From Mycobacterium sp. ITM-2016-00318 (GTDB lineage Bacteria; Actinomycetota; Actinomycetes; Mycobacteriales; Mycobacteriaceae): a stretch of 64,000 nucleotides of DNA. Below, piece after piece: positions 52,666-62,076 of this stretch (within the stretch, counting starts at the first letter, position 1; the number at the start of each line of letters is the position of its first letter). The stretch is from positions 3,038,001 to 3,102,000 of the forward strand of contig NZ_CP134400.1 in the NCBI RefSeq assembly GCF_002968285.2, written 5' to 3'. The position numbers and the translations under genes were made by a program. A model generated the notes under the pieces. That model had not been told where the DNA came from, searched no databases, and saw nothing but the letters and a program-made list of their open reading frames with translations.

Positions 52666-53925
52666 ATGGAGATCGACCCGGCCGCGACCGCCTGGGTGCT
52701 CGCCTGCACAGCACTGGTCCTGTTGATGACACCCGGTCTCGCCATCTTCTACGGCGGTATGGTCCGGTCGACGGGCGTGCTCAACATCATCATGATGTGC
52801 TTCATCTCCATCCCCGTCGTGACGATCGCGTGGTTGTTCGCCGGCTATTCGCTCGCCTTCGGTCAGGACGCCGGCGGTGGGCTCATCGGCAACCTCGACC
52901 ACTTCGGCCTGCTCGGAATCGATCCGACGACCGTCCGGTCCGGTATCCCCGAACTGCTCTTCCTCACTTTCCAACTCGGCTTCGCGATCGTCACCGCCGC
53001 ACTGGTCTGCGGTGCGATCGCCGACCGCGCCCGGTTCTCGGCATGGATGATCTACGTCGCCGTCTGGACCGTGGCCATCTATGCGCCCGTCGCGCACTGG
53101 GTCTGGGGCCCCGACGGCTGGCTGGCCTCGTTCGGAACTGTCGACTATGCGGGCGGCCTGGTCGTCGAGATCGTGTCCGGGGCGTCCGCGCTGGCGCTGG
53201 CGCTTGTGCTCGGCCCGCGGATCGGGTTCAAGTCCGAGGCGATGCGTCCGCACAACCTTCCGTTCGTGCTGCTCGGTGTGGGGCTGCTGTGGTTCGGCTG
53301 GTTCGGCTTCAACGCGGGCTCGGCGCTCGCCGCGGACGGCAAGGCCTCGGTGGTCTTCCTCAACACGCTGATCGCCGGCTGCCTCGGGATGCTGGGCTGG
53401 ATCTTCGTCGAACGGCTTCGGGACGGGCGGCCGACGACGTTCGGCGCGGCCTCCGGTGTGGTCGCTGGACTGGTCGCCATCACACCGTCGTGCGGATTCG
53501 TCGCGCCGATAGGCGCATTCGTCGTCGGACTGGCCGCAGGCGTGGTGTGTTCATTCGCGGTCGGCTGGAAATTCAAGGCCGGCTACGACGACTCGCTCGA
53601 CGTCGTCGGTGTGCACTTCGTCGGCGGGGTCGTCGGCACCTTCCTGATCGGGCTCCTCGCCGCCGAAGTCGTGTCCGGTGGCGTCGAGGGCCTGTTCTAC
53701 GGCGGCGGACTGTCCCTGCTGGGCAAGCAGGCGCTGGCGATCCCGGTGGTCGCGTTGTTCGCGTTCGTCGTGTCGTTCCTCATCGGCAAGGTCATCGACG
53801 TGACATTCGGGTTCCGCATCGAGCGCGAAGACGAGATCTCCGGGATCGATCTCGCCCAGCACGCGGAAACCGCGTATACCGAAGGCGTGCACGGCGCGGC
53901 GCAGAAGCGGCCGGGCCTCAACTGA
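52666..53925 (+). CDS. amt: ammonium transporter
   Basis: This 419-residue Amt-family channel has about 11 helices. Conserved pieces are MTPGLAIFYGGMVRSTGVLN near the N-terminus, APVAHWVWGPDGWLAS with one pore His, YAGGLVVEIVSGASAL, FNAGSAL and VGVHFVGGVVGTFLIGL with the second pore His. ATG 52666 has GAAGGAG upstream. No glnK follows, unlike many amtB-glnK operons; the molybdopterin gene is convergent, one base away. Confidence 0.92.
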   Translation: MEIDPAATAWVLACTALVLLMTPGLAIFYGGMVRSTGVLNIIMMCFISIPVVTIAWLFAGYSLAFGQDAGGGLIGNLDHFGLLGIDPTTVRSGIPELLFLTFQLGFAIVTAALVCGAIADRARFSAWMIYVAVWTVAIYAPVAHWVWGPDGWLASFGTVDYAGGLVVEIVSGASALALALVLGPRIGFKSEAMRPHNLPFVLLGVGLLWFGWFGFNAGSALAADGKASVVFLNTLIAGCLGMLGWIFVERLRDGRPTTFGAASGVVAGLVAITPSCGFVAPIGAFVVGLAAGVVCSFAVGWKFKAGYDDSLDVVGVHFVGGVVGTFLIGLLAAEVVSGGVEGLFYGGGLSLLGKQALAIPVVALFAFVVSFLIGKVIDVTFGFRIEREDEISGIDLAQHAETAYTEGVHGAAQKRPGLN

Positions 53926-53926
53926 T

Positions 53927-56170
53927 TCACACTGCGGCGGCGCTCTTTACGGCCTCGATGCGGGCAGGCACGTGCTTGTGCCACGGCGTGCCTGCGTAGG
54001 GGTCGCGCCACTCCGTCGACGTGAGCGCGTTGGGAGCGACACCGGGCACCTGCACCTCGCCTTGCTCGTTGACGTACTCGAGCCCGAGCCCGTTGGGTAA
54101 CGACGCGTGCCCGGGCAGCATCGCCTCGCTGATCTCGACGCTCGCCTCGGCACTGCCCGCCGCGGTGGTGATGCGCGCGCGTCCACCGGCCACCAGGCCC
54201 AGAGCCTGGGCATCCTCGACGCTGACCCGCAGCGCACCGTCGGTGTCGCGCTTACGCCAGGTCGGGTCGCGGAAGATGTCGTTGGCGGTGTATGCGCGAC
54301 GTTCGCCCGCCGAGAGCACGACGGGAAACTCCGACGTCGTCAACGCAGACTGGGCATCACGCAATCCCCGGATCTCGTCGAGCATTTCGCGCATCTCCAG
54401 CGCAATCTTGTGATCGGGATGCGCGATCAGCGCGAAGTCGTCCGCGTACTCGTGCGCGGTGAACGTCACGCCCGAACGGCTTTCCAGAATCGCCTCGAAC
54501 AGGGCATTGCCGTCGGCGTGGCCGGCGCGCCGCACCGCGTCGGGATAGGTCATAGCCGTCTTCTGCGCCAGCCCCCACAGCGCCGCAGCGCCCCTCAGAT
54601 GCTCGGGCAGTGTCGAACCCAGCGTCTCGTAGAGAATGAACGGGAGCACCCGCGACATCGCCGGGTTGGCGCTGACCGCCCCCAGGAACGCCTGCGCGTA
54701 CGCGTCCAGGCCCTTGTCGGCGGCGTCGCGCAGCGGCTTCAGGTCGACCTCGTCGACCACATCGAGCGCCCGCACCAGCCGGGCCCAGATCTCGGGCTCC
54801 GGCAGTGTGCCCGGCAGCGGCGCCATCAGCGGATGCCGGAAATGAAAGGTGTTGTGCGGGAACTCGAGATTGAAGAACGTCGCCTCGGGCTTCTCGAACT
54901 GGCTCGCCGCGGGCAGCACATAGTGGGCGAGCCGGGCCGTCTCCGTCATCGCGACGTCGATGACCACCATCAACTCCAACGATTGGAACGCCTCCCGGCA
55001 CGCCGCGGAGTCGGCCACCGAATGCGCCGGGTTGCTGCTCTCGACGATCATCGCCCGAAAGCGGTCCGGATGGTCGGTCAGAATGTTTCGCGGCACAACG
55101 TTCGACGGCACCAGACCCGAGATCACCGGTGCACCGGTCACCGGCGTCCGCCCGACACCTCCGAAGGTGAACAAGGGCGCGAATGCCGAATGCAGATGCT
55201 GGCTTCCACGTTTGGCGAAGTTGCCGGTGAGAATCCACAGCAGCTTGTTGAGATAGGAGCACAGGGTGCTGTTGGGTGCCTGCTGGACGCCGAGGTCTTC
55301 GAAAACCGCCACTGAGCTCGCACCGGCGATGCGCCGCGCCGCCGCGCGGATCAACTCTTCGTCGACGCCACACCGCTGCGCGTAGTCGCCGACGGGCACG
55401 TCGCGAAGCGCATCCCGAACGGCGTCGGTGCCATTGACGTGGTCAGCCAGAAACCTTTCGTCGCAGAGGTTTTCTCCTACGAGCACCGCAGCCATCGCCG
55501 CGAGGCACCACGCGTCGGTTCCGGGCCGCACCCGAAGGTGCATGTCGGCCATCTTCGCGGTGTCGGTGATGACGGGATCGATGACGATCATCGCGCGGGC
55601 GGGGTCCTTGGCGATGTCGTTGAGCACCGTGCGGGCCCTCGGGAAGCTCTGCGACATCCACGGGTTCTTGCCGACGAACACCGACACCTCGGCGTGTTCG
55701 AATTCTCCTCGTGTGTGCCCGCCGTACAGATGAGCGTCGACCCAGGCCTCACCGGTCTTCTCCTGTGCCAGAGCGTTCGACCGGTACCGCGCGCCGATGG
55801 CTTTGAGGAAGGCCCCCGAATAAGCGCCGCCGAGGTGGTTTCCCTGGCCGCCGCCGCCGTAATAGAAGACCTTGTCGCCGCCGTAGGTGTCCCGTATACG
55901 TGTAAACCCCTCGGCGATCTCGGTAATCGCGGTGTCCCAGTCGATCTCCTCGTAGCTGCCGTCGGCACGCCGTCGCATCGGGGAGGTCAGCCTGGCGCGG
56001 TTGTTCTGATAATGGTCGAGCCGCAGCGCCTTGTTGCAGGTGTAGCCCTTCGACGCAGGGTGTTCCTTGTCGCCGCGGATCTTGGCGAGCGTGCGCCCCT
56101 CCAGTTGCACGGTGACGCCGCAGTTGCACTCGCACAGGATGCAGGCGGTCGCCTGCCAGTCGTTGGTCAT
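53927..56170 (-). CDS. molybdopterin oxidoreductase (FdhF/NarB-like)
   Basis: This 747-residue enzyme has an N-terminal 4Fe-4S site Cys10-x2-Cys13-x3-Cys17-x27-Cys45 (ACILCECNCGV ... GYTCNKA) and molybdopterin-binding domains: YYGGGGQGNHLGGAYSG, VFVGKNPWMSQSFPRAR, IDPVITDTAKMADMHLRVRPGTDAW, FGGVGRTPVTGAPV, and a C-terminal MopB_CT (DIFRDPTWRK; NALTSTEWRDPYAGTPWHK). No obvious selenocysteine or typical Cys ligand at the Mo position is seen. The substrate is unknown. It overlaps the TetR start by four bases. Confidence 0.88.
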   Translation of the reverse strand: MTNDWQATACILCECNCGVTVQLEGRTLAKIRGDKEHPASKGYTCNKALRLDHYQNNRARLTSPMRRRADGSYEEIDWDTAITEIAEGFTRIRDTYGGDKVFYYGGGGQGNHLGGAYSGAFLKAIGARYRSNALAQEKTGEAWVDAHLYGGHTRGEFEHAEVSVFVGKNPWMSQSFPRARTVLNDIAKDPARAMIVIDPVITDTAKMADMHLRVRPGTDAWCLAAMAAVLVGENLCDERFLADHVNGTDAVRDALRDVPVGDYAQRCGVDEELIRAAARRIAGASSVAVFEDLGVQQAPNSTLCSYLNKLLWILTGNFAKRGSQHLHSAFAPLFTFGGVGRTPVTGAPVISGLVPSNVVPRNILTDHPDRFRAMIVESSNPAHSVADSAACREAFQSLELMVVIDVAMTETARLAHYVLPAASQFEKPEATFFNLEFPHNTFHFRHPLMAPLPGTLPEPEIWARLVRALDVVDEVDLKPLRDAADKGLDAYAQAFLGAVSANPAMSRVLPFILYETLGSTLPEHLRGAAALWGLAQKTAMTYPDAVRRAGHADGNALFEAILESRSGVTFTAHEYADDFALIAHPDHKIALEMREMLDEIRGLRDAQSALTTSEFPVVLSAGERRAYTANDIFRDPTWRKRDTDGALRVSVEDAQALGLVAGGRARITTAAGSAEASVEISEAMLPGHASLPNGLGLEYVNEQGEVQVPGVAPNALTSTEWRDPYAGTPWHKHVPARIEAVKSAAAV

Positions 56171-56757
56171 CGGGATTTCCCTTCGGCGGTCGCGGCATTG
56201 AGAAGGCCGCGGAGCTGACGCTGGACGAGGTCGAGTGGTTTGACGTCTCGGGACGCGCGGGCGACGACGATCGCGCCCTCGATCGATGTGGTCACCAGCA
56301 TCGCCAGTTCTTCGGCGTGCGCCGAGTCGACACCTTCGTTGACCAACCGCTGACCGATCAGCTCGGTCCAGAGCGCGAACGCGGCCGCCGCGCGTTCGAT
56401 GACCTTCCCTGTGCGCTCAGGATTGTCGGGATCGCCCGCCTCGACCGTCACCGCGACGATCGGGCAGCCCGCGCGGTAGTCGCTGGCGGCCAGCTGTTGG
56501 CGGTACATCCCGATCAGCTCGTCCAACAGCTCGACGGAGCTTTCGGCGGCCTCGATCTTGGCCGCGATGTATGCGCCCGCGTAATCGGTCGCCTCTTCGA
56601 GCAGCTGCATACGGCCGCCGGGGAAATAGTGATAGGCCGATCCACGCGGCGCGCCGCTGTGCTTCAAAACATTCGATATCGCGGTGGCCGCGGCACCGCG
56701 CTCGCGTATCAACAGGGCGGCGGATACGACCATGCGCTCCCGCGGATTGCTGACCAC
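56167..56757 (-). CDS. TetR-family regulator
   Basis: This 196-residue protein has a TetR DNA-binding domain (MVVSAALLIRERGAAATAISNVLKHSGAPRGSAYHYFPGGRMQLL) and a helical ligand domain with LIGMYRQQLAASDYRAGCPIVAVTVEAGD, the LmrA/YxaF-like TetR_C subfamily. GTG 56757 is preferred because the upstream ATG at 56778 would put the likely operator palindrome at 56764-56775 inside the coding region. The gene directly precedes and overlaps the molybdopterin gene, so it probably controls that operon including itself. Confidence 0.85.
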   Translation of the reverse strand: MVSNPRERMVVSAALLIRERGAAATAISNVLKHSGAPRGSAYHYFPGGRMQLLEEATDYAGAYIAAKIEAAESSVELLDELIGMYRQQLAASDYRAGCPIVAVTVEAGDPDNPERTGKVIERAAAAFALWTELIGQRLVNEGVDSAHAEELAMLVTTSIEGAIVVARASRDVKPLDLVQRQLRGLLNAATAEGKSR

Positions 56758-56763
56758 GCTATA

Positions 56764-56775
56764 TATGCTGGCATA
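56764..56775. promoter_or_regulatory. palindrome TATGC-TG-GCATA upstream of TetR
   Basis: Perfect five-base arms, seven bases upstream of GTG 56757, embedded in a TA-rich stretch. Its position fits an autoregulatory operator for the adjacent TetR gene. Confidence 0.45.
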
Positions 56776-56780
56776 CATAA

Positions 56781-56840
56781 CCGCGAGCGCGCAGCCGTGT
56801 ACGGTTTCGGTCGCAGAATTTGTACGTGAGTGAGCGCTCG
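56781..56840. repeat. dispersed 60-base palindromic repeat, copy B
   Basis: Matches copy A (13991-14050) without gaps, 48 of 60 bases by hand count, with full identity in the outer left decamer CCGCGAGCGC, the core ACGGTTTCGG and the right decamer TGAGCGCTCG. It lies between the TetR start and the end of the PsiE-like gene. Confidence 0.65.
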
Positions 56841-56852
56841 CCGCCCACGAAG

Positions 56853-57377
56853 TCAGGACTTAGAGGGCTGCTTTTCGTCCTCGTCGCAGTCCTCGCCGAC
56901 GTCGTTGGTGTCGCGGCGGCGCTCACGCAGCACGAAGGCTGAAAGAGCGAGTGCCAGGACGACGCCGGCGAGAACGCCGATTTCCACGACCGCGCGCGAG
57001 AAGGCCGGGCCCTTCTCCAGGAGCGTCGCGGCTTCCACCGAGAGCACCACGATCTCTTTGATGCCTGCCAGGATGCCGACGATGAGGAAGGGCTCGGCGA
57101 CGATCTCGTGTGACCGGAGGCAGGCCCGCACGGCGTAGAGCAATTCGACGAAAATGAAGATGAGCAGCAGCCCGTCGAGAATGTCGAGCATGACGGCCTT
57201 GGCGGGGGCATTGCGCAGCGTCAACATCGTGTTGAATTGCGCGACCAGCAAGGCGACTGATCCGACGATCAGAACGACGGCTATCCCCCAGTAGACCGCG
57301 TCTTCCAACCGCCCGAGAACCCGGTCAGCGAGGCGCTGGCGTTCTTCGTCGCCCTCGGATTCAGATTTCTCGGCCAT
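56853..57377 (-). CDS. PsiE-like membrane protein
   Basis: This 174-residue protein has four membrane helices (about residues 30-50, 65-85, 98-115 and 128-147) with an acidic C-terminal tail (DTNDVGEDCDEDEKQPSKS). DILDGLLLIFIFVELLYAVRACLRSHEIVAEPFLIVGILAGIKEIVVLS resembles the phosphate-starvation-inducible PsiE family, whose role is unknown. ATG 57377 overlaps the tspO stop (TGATG), so the two genes are coupled. The palindromic repeat follows its stop. Confidence 0.8.
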   Translation of the reverse strand: MAEKSESEGDEERQRLADRVLGRLEDAVYWGIAVVLIVGSVALLVAQFNTMLTLRNAPAKAVMLDILDGLLLIFIFVELLYAVRACLRSHEIVAEPFLIVGILAGIKEIVVLSVEAATLLEKGPAFSRAVVEIGVLAGVVLALALSAFVLRERRRDTNDVGEDCDEDEKQPSKS

Positions 57378-57859
57378 CAACGGTTCAGCATCCAGATGCG
57401 GGTGGACAGTGCCGTTGCGAAGGCGCACCACAGCGGATAAGGCGTCAGCACCACTCCCCGGCTCGGCTTGAGCTTCGCGGCCCGCCTCGCCAGATCGGCA
57501 CTACTCACGGTCAACGCCGCTGCGGCGACGGCCGAGGTGCCGAGCATGCGGCGGTTGAAGAACAACCATGACCAGCTGCCGTTTAGCAGCAGGTTGACCG
57601 CGAGGGCTTTCCGATACGCGCTCGCCTTCTCTGGCTGACGCTGCTCCTCGAACTGGTTTACCGTCGAGGCCGACACAGCGGCGATGTCCGCATAGAGGAT
57701 GGGCCAGACGATCGGGAATGCCTGCCGCGGCGGCTGGAAGGACGGTTTACGCAGCTTGGCATACCATTTCGAGTCGACCGCGGGTCGGCTGGCCAGGCTC
57801 CCGGCCGCCGCCGTGACGAAAACAGCCGATGCCGATTTCGCAAGTGTGCCAGGACGCAT
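57377..57859 (-). CDS. tspO: TspO/MBR family membrane protein
   Basis: This 160-residue protein has about four to five membrane segments and family motifs KWYAKLRKPSFQPPRQAFPIVWPILYADIA, LLLNGSWSWLFFNRR and YPLWCAFATALSTRIWMLNR. TspO proteins bind tetrapyrroles and similar ligands. The first helix is somewhat degenerate. ATG 57859 or GTG 57865 may be the start; TAAATA lies six bases before the ATG. Confidence 0.83.
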   Translation of the reverse strand: MRPGTLAKSASAVFVTAAAGSLASRPAVDSKWYAKLRKPSFQPPRQAFPIVWPILYADIAAVSASTVNQFEEQRQPEKASAYRKALAVNLLLNGSWSWLFFNRRMLGTSAVAAAALTVSSADLARRAAKLKPSRGVVLTPYPLWCAFATALSTRIWMLNR

Positions 57860-57907
57860 GATCACTATTTAACCCCGGCGCGGATTTCACAAACGCCGTA
57901 GCGACGT

Positions 57908-57913
57908 TAGCGT
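57908..57913 (+). promoter_or_regulatory. -10 box before gene at 57920 (leaderless)
   Basis: TAGCGT is followed by GACCGG and ATG 57920. Confidence 0.45.
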
Positions 57914-57919
57914 GACCGG

Positions 57920-58443
57920 ATGGCACCGGCGTGGCAGCTGCGGGTAGGTAGCGCAGCCGACCTGGACCTCGTCGAATCCTTATGGGTGGCCGTCCATCCC
58001 GCCACATCGAATCCATGCCGGAAATGGCGCCCTATGTCGACGACACCGAGACCTGGCGGGCCCGCAGGAAGCTCTACGAAGAACTGCTGGCCAAGTCGGA
58101 CACCCTGCTGATGTTGGCGATCGTTGATGACGAGCCGATCGGATACGGCCTGACGCACCTGATGCCCGTCGCCGGCTCATGGCTCGAGGACACCTGGCGC
58201 ACCGGCGACCGCGTCGGTGAGATCGAGTCGCTCAGCGTGCTGCCCGCCTATCGCGGAACCGGGCTCGGCTCGGAGCTTCTCGAGCGACTGGAAGCGCACC
58301 TGCACGAACTCGGCGTCGACGACATGATTCTCGGCGCGCTCGCGGGCAACACCGACGCCATCCGGCTGTATCAACGGCACGGATATCGACCGACCTGGCT
58401 TTACCTGTCCAAGTTGGCCGGGCGGGACCGCAGAAGCCGATAG
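57920..58443 (+). pseudogene. GNAT N-acetyltransferase with one frameshift
   Basis: From ATG 57920 the frame reads MAPAWQLRVGSAADLDLVE and SLWVAVH, then breaks near 58000. The next frame continues RHIESMPEMAPYVDDTETWRARRKLYEELLAK and the acetyl-CoA-binding core ESLSVLPAYRGTGLGSELLERLE (Q/RxxGxG/A). One base inserted in CATC-CCGCC would join them into about 175 residues. An internal ATG at 57982 gives the C-terminal 153 residues and could still be translated. The 3' end overlaps the convergent permease by 43 bases. Substrate unknown. Confidence 0.75.
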
Positions 58444-59804
58444 CCGCCGTAAAGTGCCGCCGCCACAACGAAGTTGACGAAGTAGGCGACATCGGCGCCG
58501 TGCCAGGCCGCCGCGACGGGGCCGGTGAACAGTGAGGTGTTCATGAACGGGACGGCGGCGGCGTAGGCCGCTACGAAAGCGACCACAGCGGCGATCGCGT
58601 CATCACGCTCGGTGTGTTCATCGGCGGGATTGAACGACACCCGGCCACGCACACGCAGCGCCCAGTCGGTCACCACCACCGCGACGAATGCCGGAATCCA
58701 GTAGCTCACCAGTAGGAGCATGTGCTCGAATCGGGACGCCGTCTCGCCGCCGTGCAGCCACAGAATCAGCGCGAACGCGATCGCAGTGACGACCACCGCC
58801 GATATCGGCCTGCGCACACGCACCCCGATGGTCTGCAGCGCCAGCGATCCGCTGTAGTCGTTCATGACGCCGGAACCGATCGACGCGAGTGCGATGATCA
58901 CCAGTGCAAGCGCCCCGAGGACGCCCCCGCCCATCACCGACCTGACGCCGTCGGCGGTGTGCTCGGATACTAGATCGCCTGCTGCGATGCCGATCCCCTG
59001 CACGAAGATGTACGCCGAAACGATTCCGGCGAACGTGCAGCCGAACACCCGCAGCCGCGACGAGTCGGCGGGCAGGTACCTGCTGAAGTCCGCCGCGTAG
59101 CTCGCCCACGAGATCGACAGGCTCAGCGCGATGGTCACCTCCAGCACGAAGGCGCCCGCGAGATCGGCGCCGTGCACGCTTGCAGGGGTGACGATCTGGT
59201 GTCCCGCGGCCAGCTTCGTCGCGAACACGACGAAGGTGACCAGCAGAACCACCGTCAGCACGGCTTGGATGCGGTGAATCATCTCGTAACCGAAGAAGCC
59301 GACCACACCCTGTACGGCCAGGACGATGAGGACCGCACTCCAGAACGGAATGCCGAGAAGTACGGAGAGCGCTTCCCCGCCGAACAGCCCGACCAGCGCA
59401 TCCCATGCGTTCGACGAAAGCCACTGCAGCACACCGGGAAGCACCACTCCACCGCCGAAGGCCATCCGGGAGTTCGGCAGCTGCGCCGTGCCCGTGCGGG
59501 GACCCCATGTGGACAGATATCCCACGACGAGTGAGCCGAGCACCGTGCCGATCACCATGGCGAGCAGGCCGAGCCAGAATCCGAGGCCCAGCGCGATCGC
59601 CAGCGCGCCGGTGAAGACGCCGGTCATATTGACCTGTGGCGCGAACCATACGGTGAAGAGTCGCCACGGGCTGCCGTAACGCTGGTCCTCCCGGATCGGC
59701 GCGATGCCGTGCGTTTCGACCGACAGATCCCCCGCGCCGGACGGCGTGCGGCCGCTGAACGTCGGCGCTGTCAGCGCGCTCGATGACTGGCCCCCTTGTG
59801 TCAT
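58401..59804 (-). CDS. NCS1 family permease (purine-cytosine permease-like)
   Basis: This 467-residue transporter has about 12 helices and an N-terminal GIAPIREDQRYGSPWRLFTVWFAPQVNMTG typical of cytosine/purine permeases. GPRTGTAQLPNSRMAFG and ISWASYAADFSRYLP are family motifs (NCS1 substrate and sodium contacts). It probably imports a nucleobase or related heterocycle by ion coupling; the substrate is unknown. The ATG at 59804 begins MTQGGQSSSALT. No nucleobase deaminase gene is adjacent. Confidence 0.87.
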   Translation of the reverse strand: MTQGGQSSSALTAPTFSGRTPSGAGDLSVETHGIAPIREDQRYGSPWRLFTVWFAPQVNMTGVFTGALAIALGLGFWLGLLAMVIGTVLGSLVVGYLSTWGPRTGTAQLPNSRMAFGGGVVLPGVLQWLSSNAWDALVGLFGGEALSVLLGIPFWSAVLIVLAVQGVVGFFGYEMIHRIQAVLTVVLLVTFVVFATKLAAGHQIVTPASVHGADLAGAFVLEVTIALSLSISWASYAADFSRYLPADSSRLRVFGCTFAGIVSAYIFVQGIGIAAGDLVSEHTADGVRSVMGGGVLGALALVIIALASIGSGVMNDYSGSLALQTIGVRVRRPISAVVVTAIAFALILWLHGGETASRFEHMLLLVSYWIPAFVAVVVTDWALRVRGRVSFNPADEHTERDDAIAAVVAFVAAYAAAVPFMNTSLFTGPVAAAWHGADVAYFVNFVVAAALYGGYRLLRSRPANLDR

Positions 59805-59855
59805 GGGATCTATTCGATCATGACGGGATCAGTTGGCCGACAGCACCGCTAAATT

Positions 59856-60568
59856 CGTGCAGAGACCGGGACCCATACCGAGGACGGCAGACCACAGGCG
59901 CGGGCGCTGGGCATCGTCCTGCGCGGCAATCCGGGTCCGCTCAACGGCAATGGCGAGATGACCGGCACCAAGTGGATCGACGAGGCCGGGTCGTTCAATC
60001 TGCCTGTGGTGCTGTCGAATACGCACTCGGTCGGCGTCTGTCACACCGGTGTCATCCGCTGGGTAACCGGGTCAATCCTCGACTGGCCCCAGTGGCTGCT
60101 ACCGGTGTGCGCGAAACATGGGACGGCTACCTCAATGACATCAACGGCGGCCATGTGCGACCCGAACACGTCGAAGCCGCACTCGACGCCGCCGGACCGG
60201 GACCCGTCGCCGAAGGTTCCGTCGGCGGCGGGACCGGCATGAAGTGCTACGAGTACAAGGTCGGGAGCGGCACCACGGGCAGCCACTTCTCCGGCGACAT
60301 CTTCCTGGCCTTCTCCACCGCCGACGCGCCAAGGCTGGCCAGCGCGTTCCCGATCGGACCTGTGGCGGCCGACGAATTCGGCACCATCTCTTTCATTCCG
60401 TGGGGCCGGATGGACGACCTCTATACCGCGGTGGTGCAGTCGGTCGAGGAAGCGGTCCTCAACGCGCTCGTCGTCAACGACGACATGGTCGGTCGGGACG
60501 GGCACCGGTCACCGCGCCTGCCGCATGATCGATTGGTGGCGCTACTGGATGAAAGACATAATCGATAG
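59856..60568 (+). pseudogene. decayed P1/DmpA-family (S58) aminopeptidase
   Basis: Pieces of a DmpA-like peptidase lie in order: RALGIVLRGNPGPLN directly joined to GNGEMTGTKWIDEAGSFNLP, NTHSVGVCHTGVIRWV, LLPV-RETWDGYLNDINGGHV across a frame break near 60108, GPVAEGSVGGGTGMKCYEYKVGSGT joined to SGDIFLAFSTADAPRLA, then YTAVVQSVEEAVLNALV and GRDGHRSPRLPHDRL. From family knowledge about 50 residues are missing after GPLN and about 60 around the autocleavage Gly-Ser, including the nucleophile. So it cannot be an active peptidase. Some coding continues to the stop at 60568. Confidence 0.75.
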
Positions 60569-60600
60569 AACCAAAGATGAGCTAACGATCGGAGCATGGA

Positions 60601-62076
60601 GTGGTCAGGGCGGAACCGACTCGCTCCGCAGCTTCCCATCAGCCGATTCGACGACCACGGGCGCTGATCGTCGGGCTGAGCATCGTGGTGCTGACCGTCG
60701 CCGTGCTGCAGACCGCCGTGGTACCCGTACTCGGCATCATCGCCGACCAGCTCGACGCATCCACCGTCGGGGTCAGCTGGGCGGTCACCGCGAACCTGCT
60801 TGCCGCCGCGGCCGCCACCCCGCTGATCGGCAGGCTCGCCGATCTGCACAGCAAGAAGCGGGTGCTGCTGATCGTGCTGGGCGTCGTGCTGGCGGGATCG
60901 GTGCTGGCCGCCACCACGTCGTCGCTGCCGCTGCTGATCGCCGGCCGGATCCTGCAGGCCGCCTCGTTCGGCCTCTATCCCGTCGGCGTCGCGATCTTGC
61001 GTGAGGAACTGCCCGAGGGCCGGATGGTCTCGGCGATGTCGGTGCTCTCAGGAACTCTCGGTTTCGGCGGTGGCACCGGCCTCGTGGTGGTGGGACTGCT
61101 GGTGGACCACGGCGCCAACTACCACCGCGTCTTCTGGCTCACCACCGCATTCACCGTCGTCGTCATCGCCATCGTGATCCTCGTGGTGCCCTCCCGCCCG
61201 CGCAGTGCGACGGGATCGATCGACTGGCTCGGCGCCGTCGGCCTGGCCGCCGGCCTTTCGGCGATGCTGTTGGCCATCACCCAGGGCAACACCTGGGGCT
61301 GGACGTCGCTTCGCACGCTGGGCAGCGCGGTCGTTGGAGTCCTCATCACGGTCGGCTGGTGGCTGTGGGAGCGGCGGGCCAGGCAACCGCTGGTCTCGAC
61401 GAGAATGCTGAGCCGGCGCCCGATCATGCTGACCAACCTGGCCACCATCTTCGTCGGCATGGGGCTGTACTTCGCGTTCCTCGGGCTGACGTTGTTCGTC
61501 CAGATTCCCCCCGAGGCAGCGGGATACGGTTTCGGCGCGACCGTGCTGGAGGCCAGCGTCATCTATCTGCTGCCCGGTGCCCTCACCGGCTTCATCGTCG
61601 CCCTGGCCAGCGGCCGGTTCATCGACCGCTTCGGCGCCCGGCCGGTCCTCGTGGTCGCTGCCGCCGTCGGCATCACCGGCTTTCTGTTCATCGCGTTCAT
61701 GCATTCGGCCCCGTGGCAGGTCATCGTGGCCTGCATCCTGGCCAACGCGTACATCAGCCTCGGCTACGGCGCGCTACCCGCGCTGGTGGTCAGCGAGGTC
61801 ACCGCAGGCGAAACGGGTGTCGCCACCGGCATGAACGCCATTGCGCGCACCATCGGCAGCTCCATCGCCGCCGCGCTGGTCGCCGTCCTGCTCGGACGGA
61901 CAGGAGGCGACCCGGCTGTGCCCTTGGAGAGCAGCTTCGTCGCGATCTTCGTCGGGGGCGCGGTGACCGGCGTGCTGGCGATGGTGCTCATCGCGCTGTC
62001 GCGGGTCCAGGCGGGCGGTAACGAAACCGTCGAGGCACGCTACGAATCCCGTGCCATGAACCACGAATGGGGTTAA
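60601..62076 (+). CDS. MFS transporter (drug:H+ antiporter-2 type)
   Basis: This 491-residue protein has about 14 helices, as expected for DHA2-type exporters. Motif A is in LIGRLADLHSKKRVL, motif C in GTLGFGGGTGLVVVGLLVDHGANYHRVFWLT, and GRFIDRFGARPVL is the second motif-A copy. A basic short N-terminus precedes helix 1. GTG 60601 has GGAG six bases upstream. The substrate is unknown. Its stop TAA shares the palindrome TTAA (62073-62076) with the convergent gene. Confidence 0.88.
   Translation: MVRAEPTRSAASHQPIRRPRALIVGLSIVVLTVAVLQTAVVPVLGIIADQLDASTVGVSWAVTANLLAAAAATPLIGRLADLHSKKRVLLIVLGVVLAGSVLAATTSSLPLLIAGRILQAASFGLYPVGVAILREELPEGRMVSAMSVLSGTLGFGGGTGLVVVGLLVDHGANYHRVFWLTTAFTVVVIAIVILVVPSRPRSATGSIDWLGAVGLAAGLSAMLLAITQGNTWGWTSLRTLGSAVVGVLITVGWWLWERRARQPLVSTRMLSRRPIMLTNLATIFVGMGLYFAFLGLTLFVQIPPEAAGYGFGATVLEASVIYLLPGALTGFIVALASGRFIDRFGARPVLVVAAAVGITGFLFIAFMHSAPWQVIVACILANAYISLGYGALPALVVSEVTAGETGVATGMNAIARTIGSSIAAALVAVLLGRTGGDPAVPLESSFVAIFVGGAVTGVLAMVLIALSRVQAGGNETVEARYESRAMNHEWG

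Noticed and set aside
54107..55315. 402-codon forward frame opposite the molybdopterin gene
   Set aside because: Antisense shadow of a well-supported enzyme; no homology or start signal.
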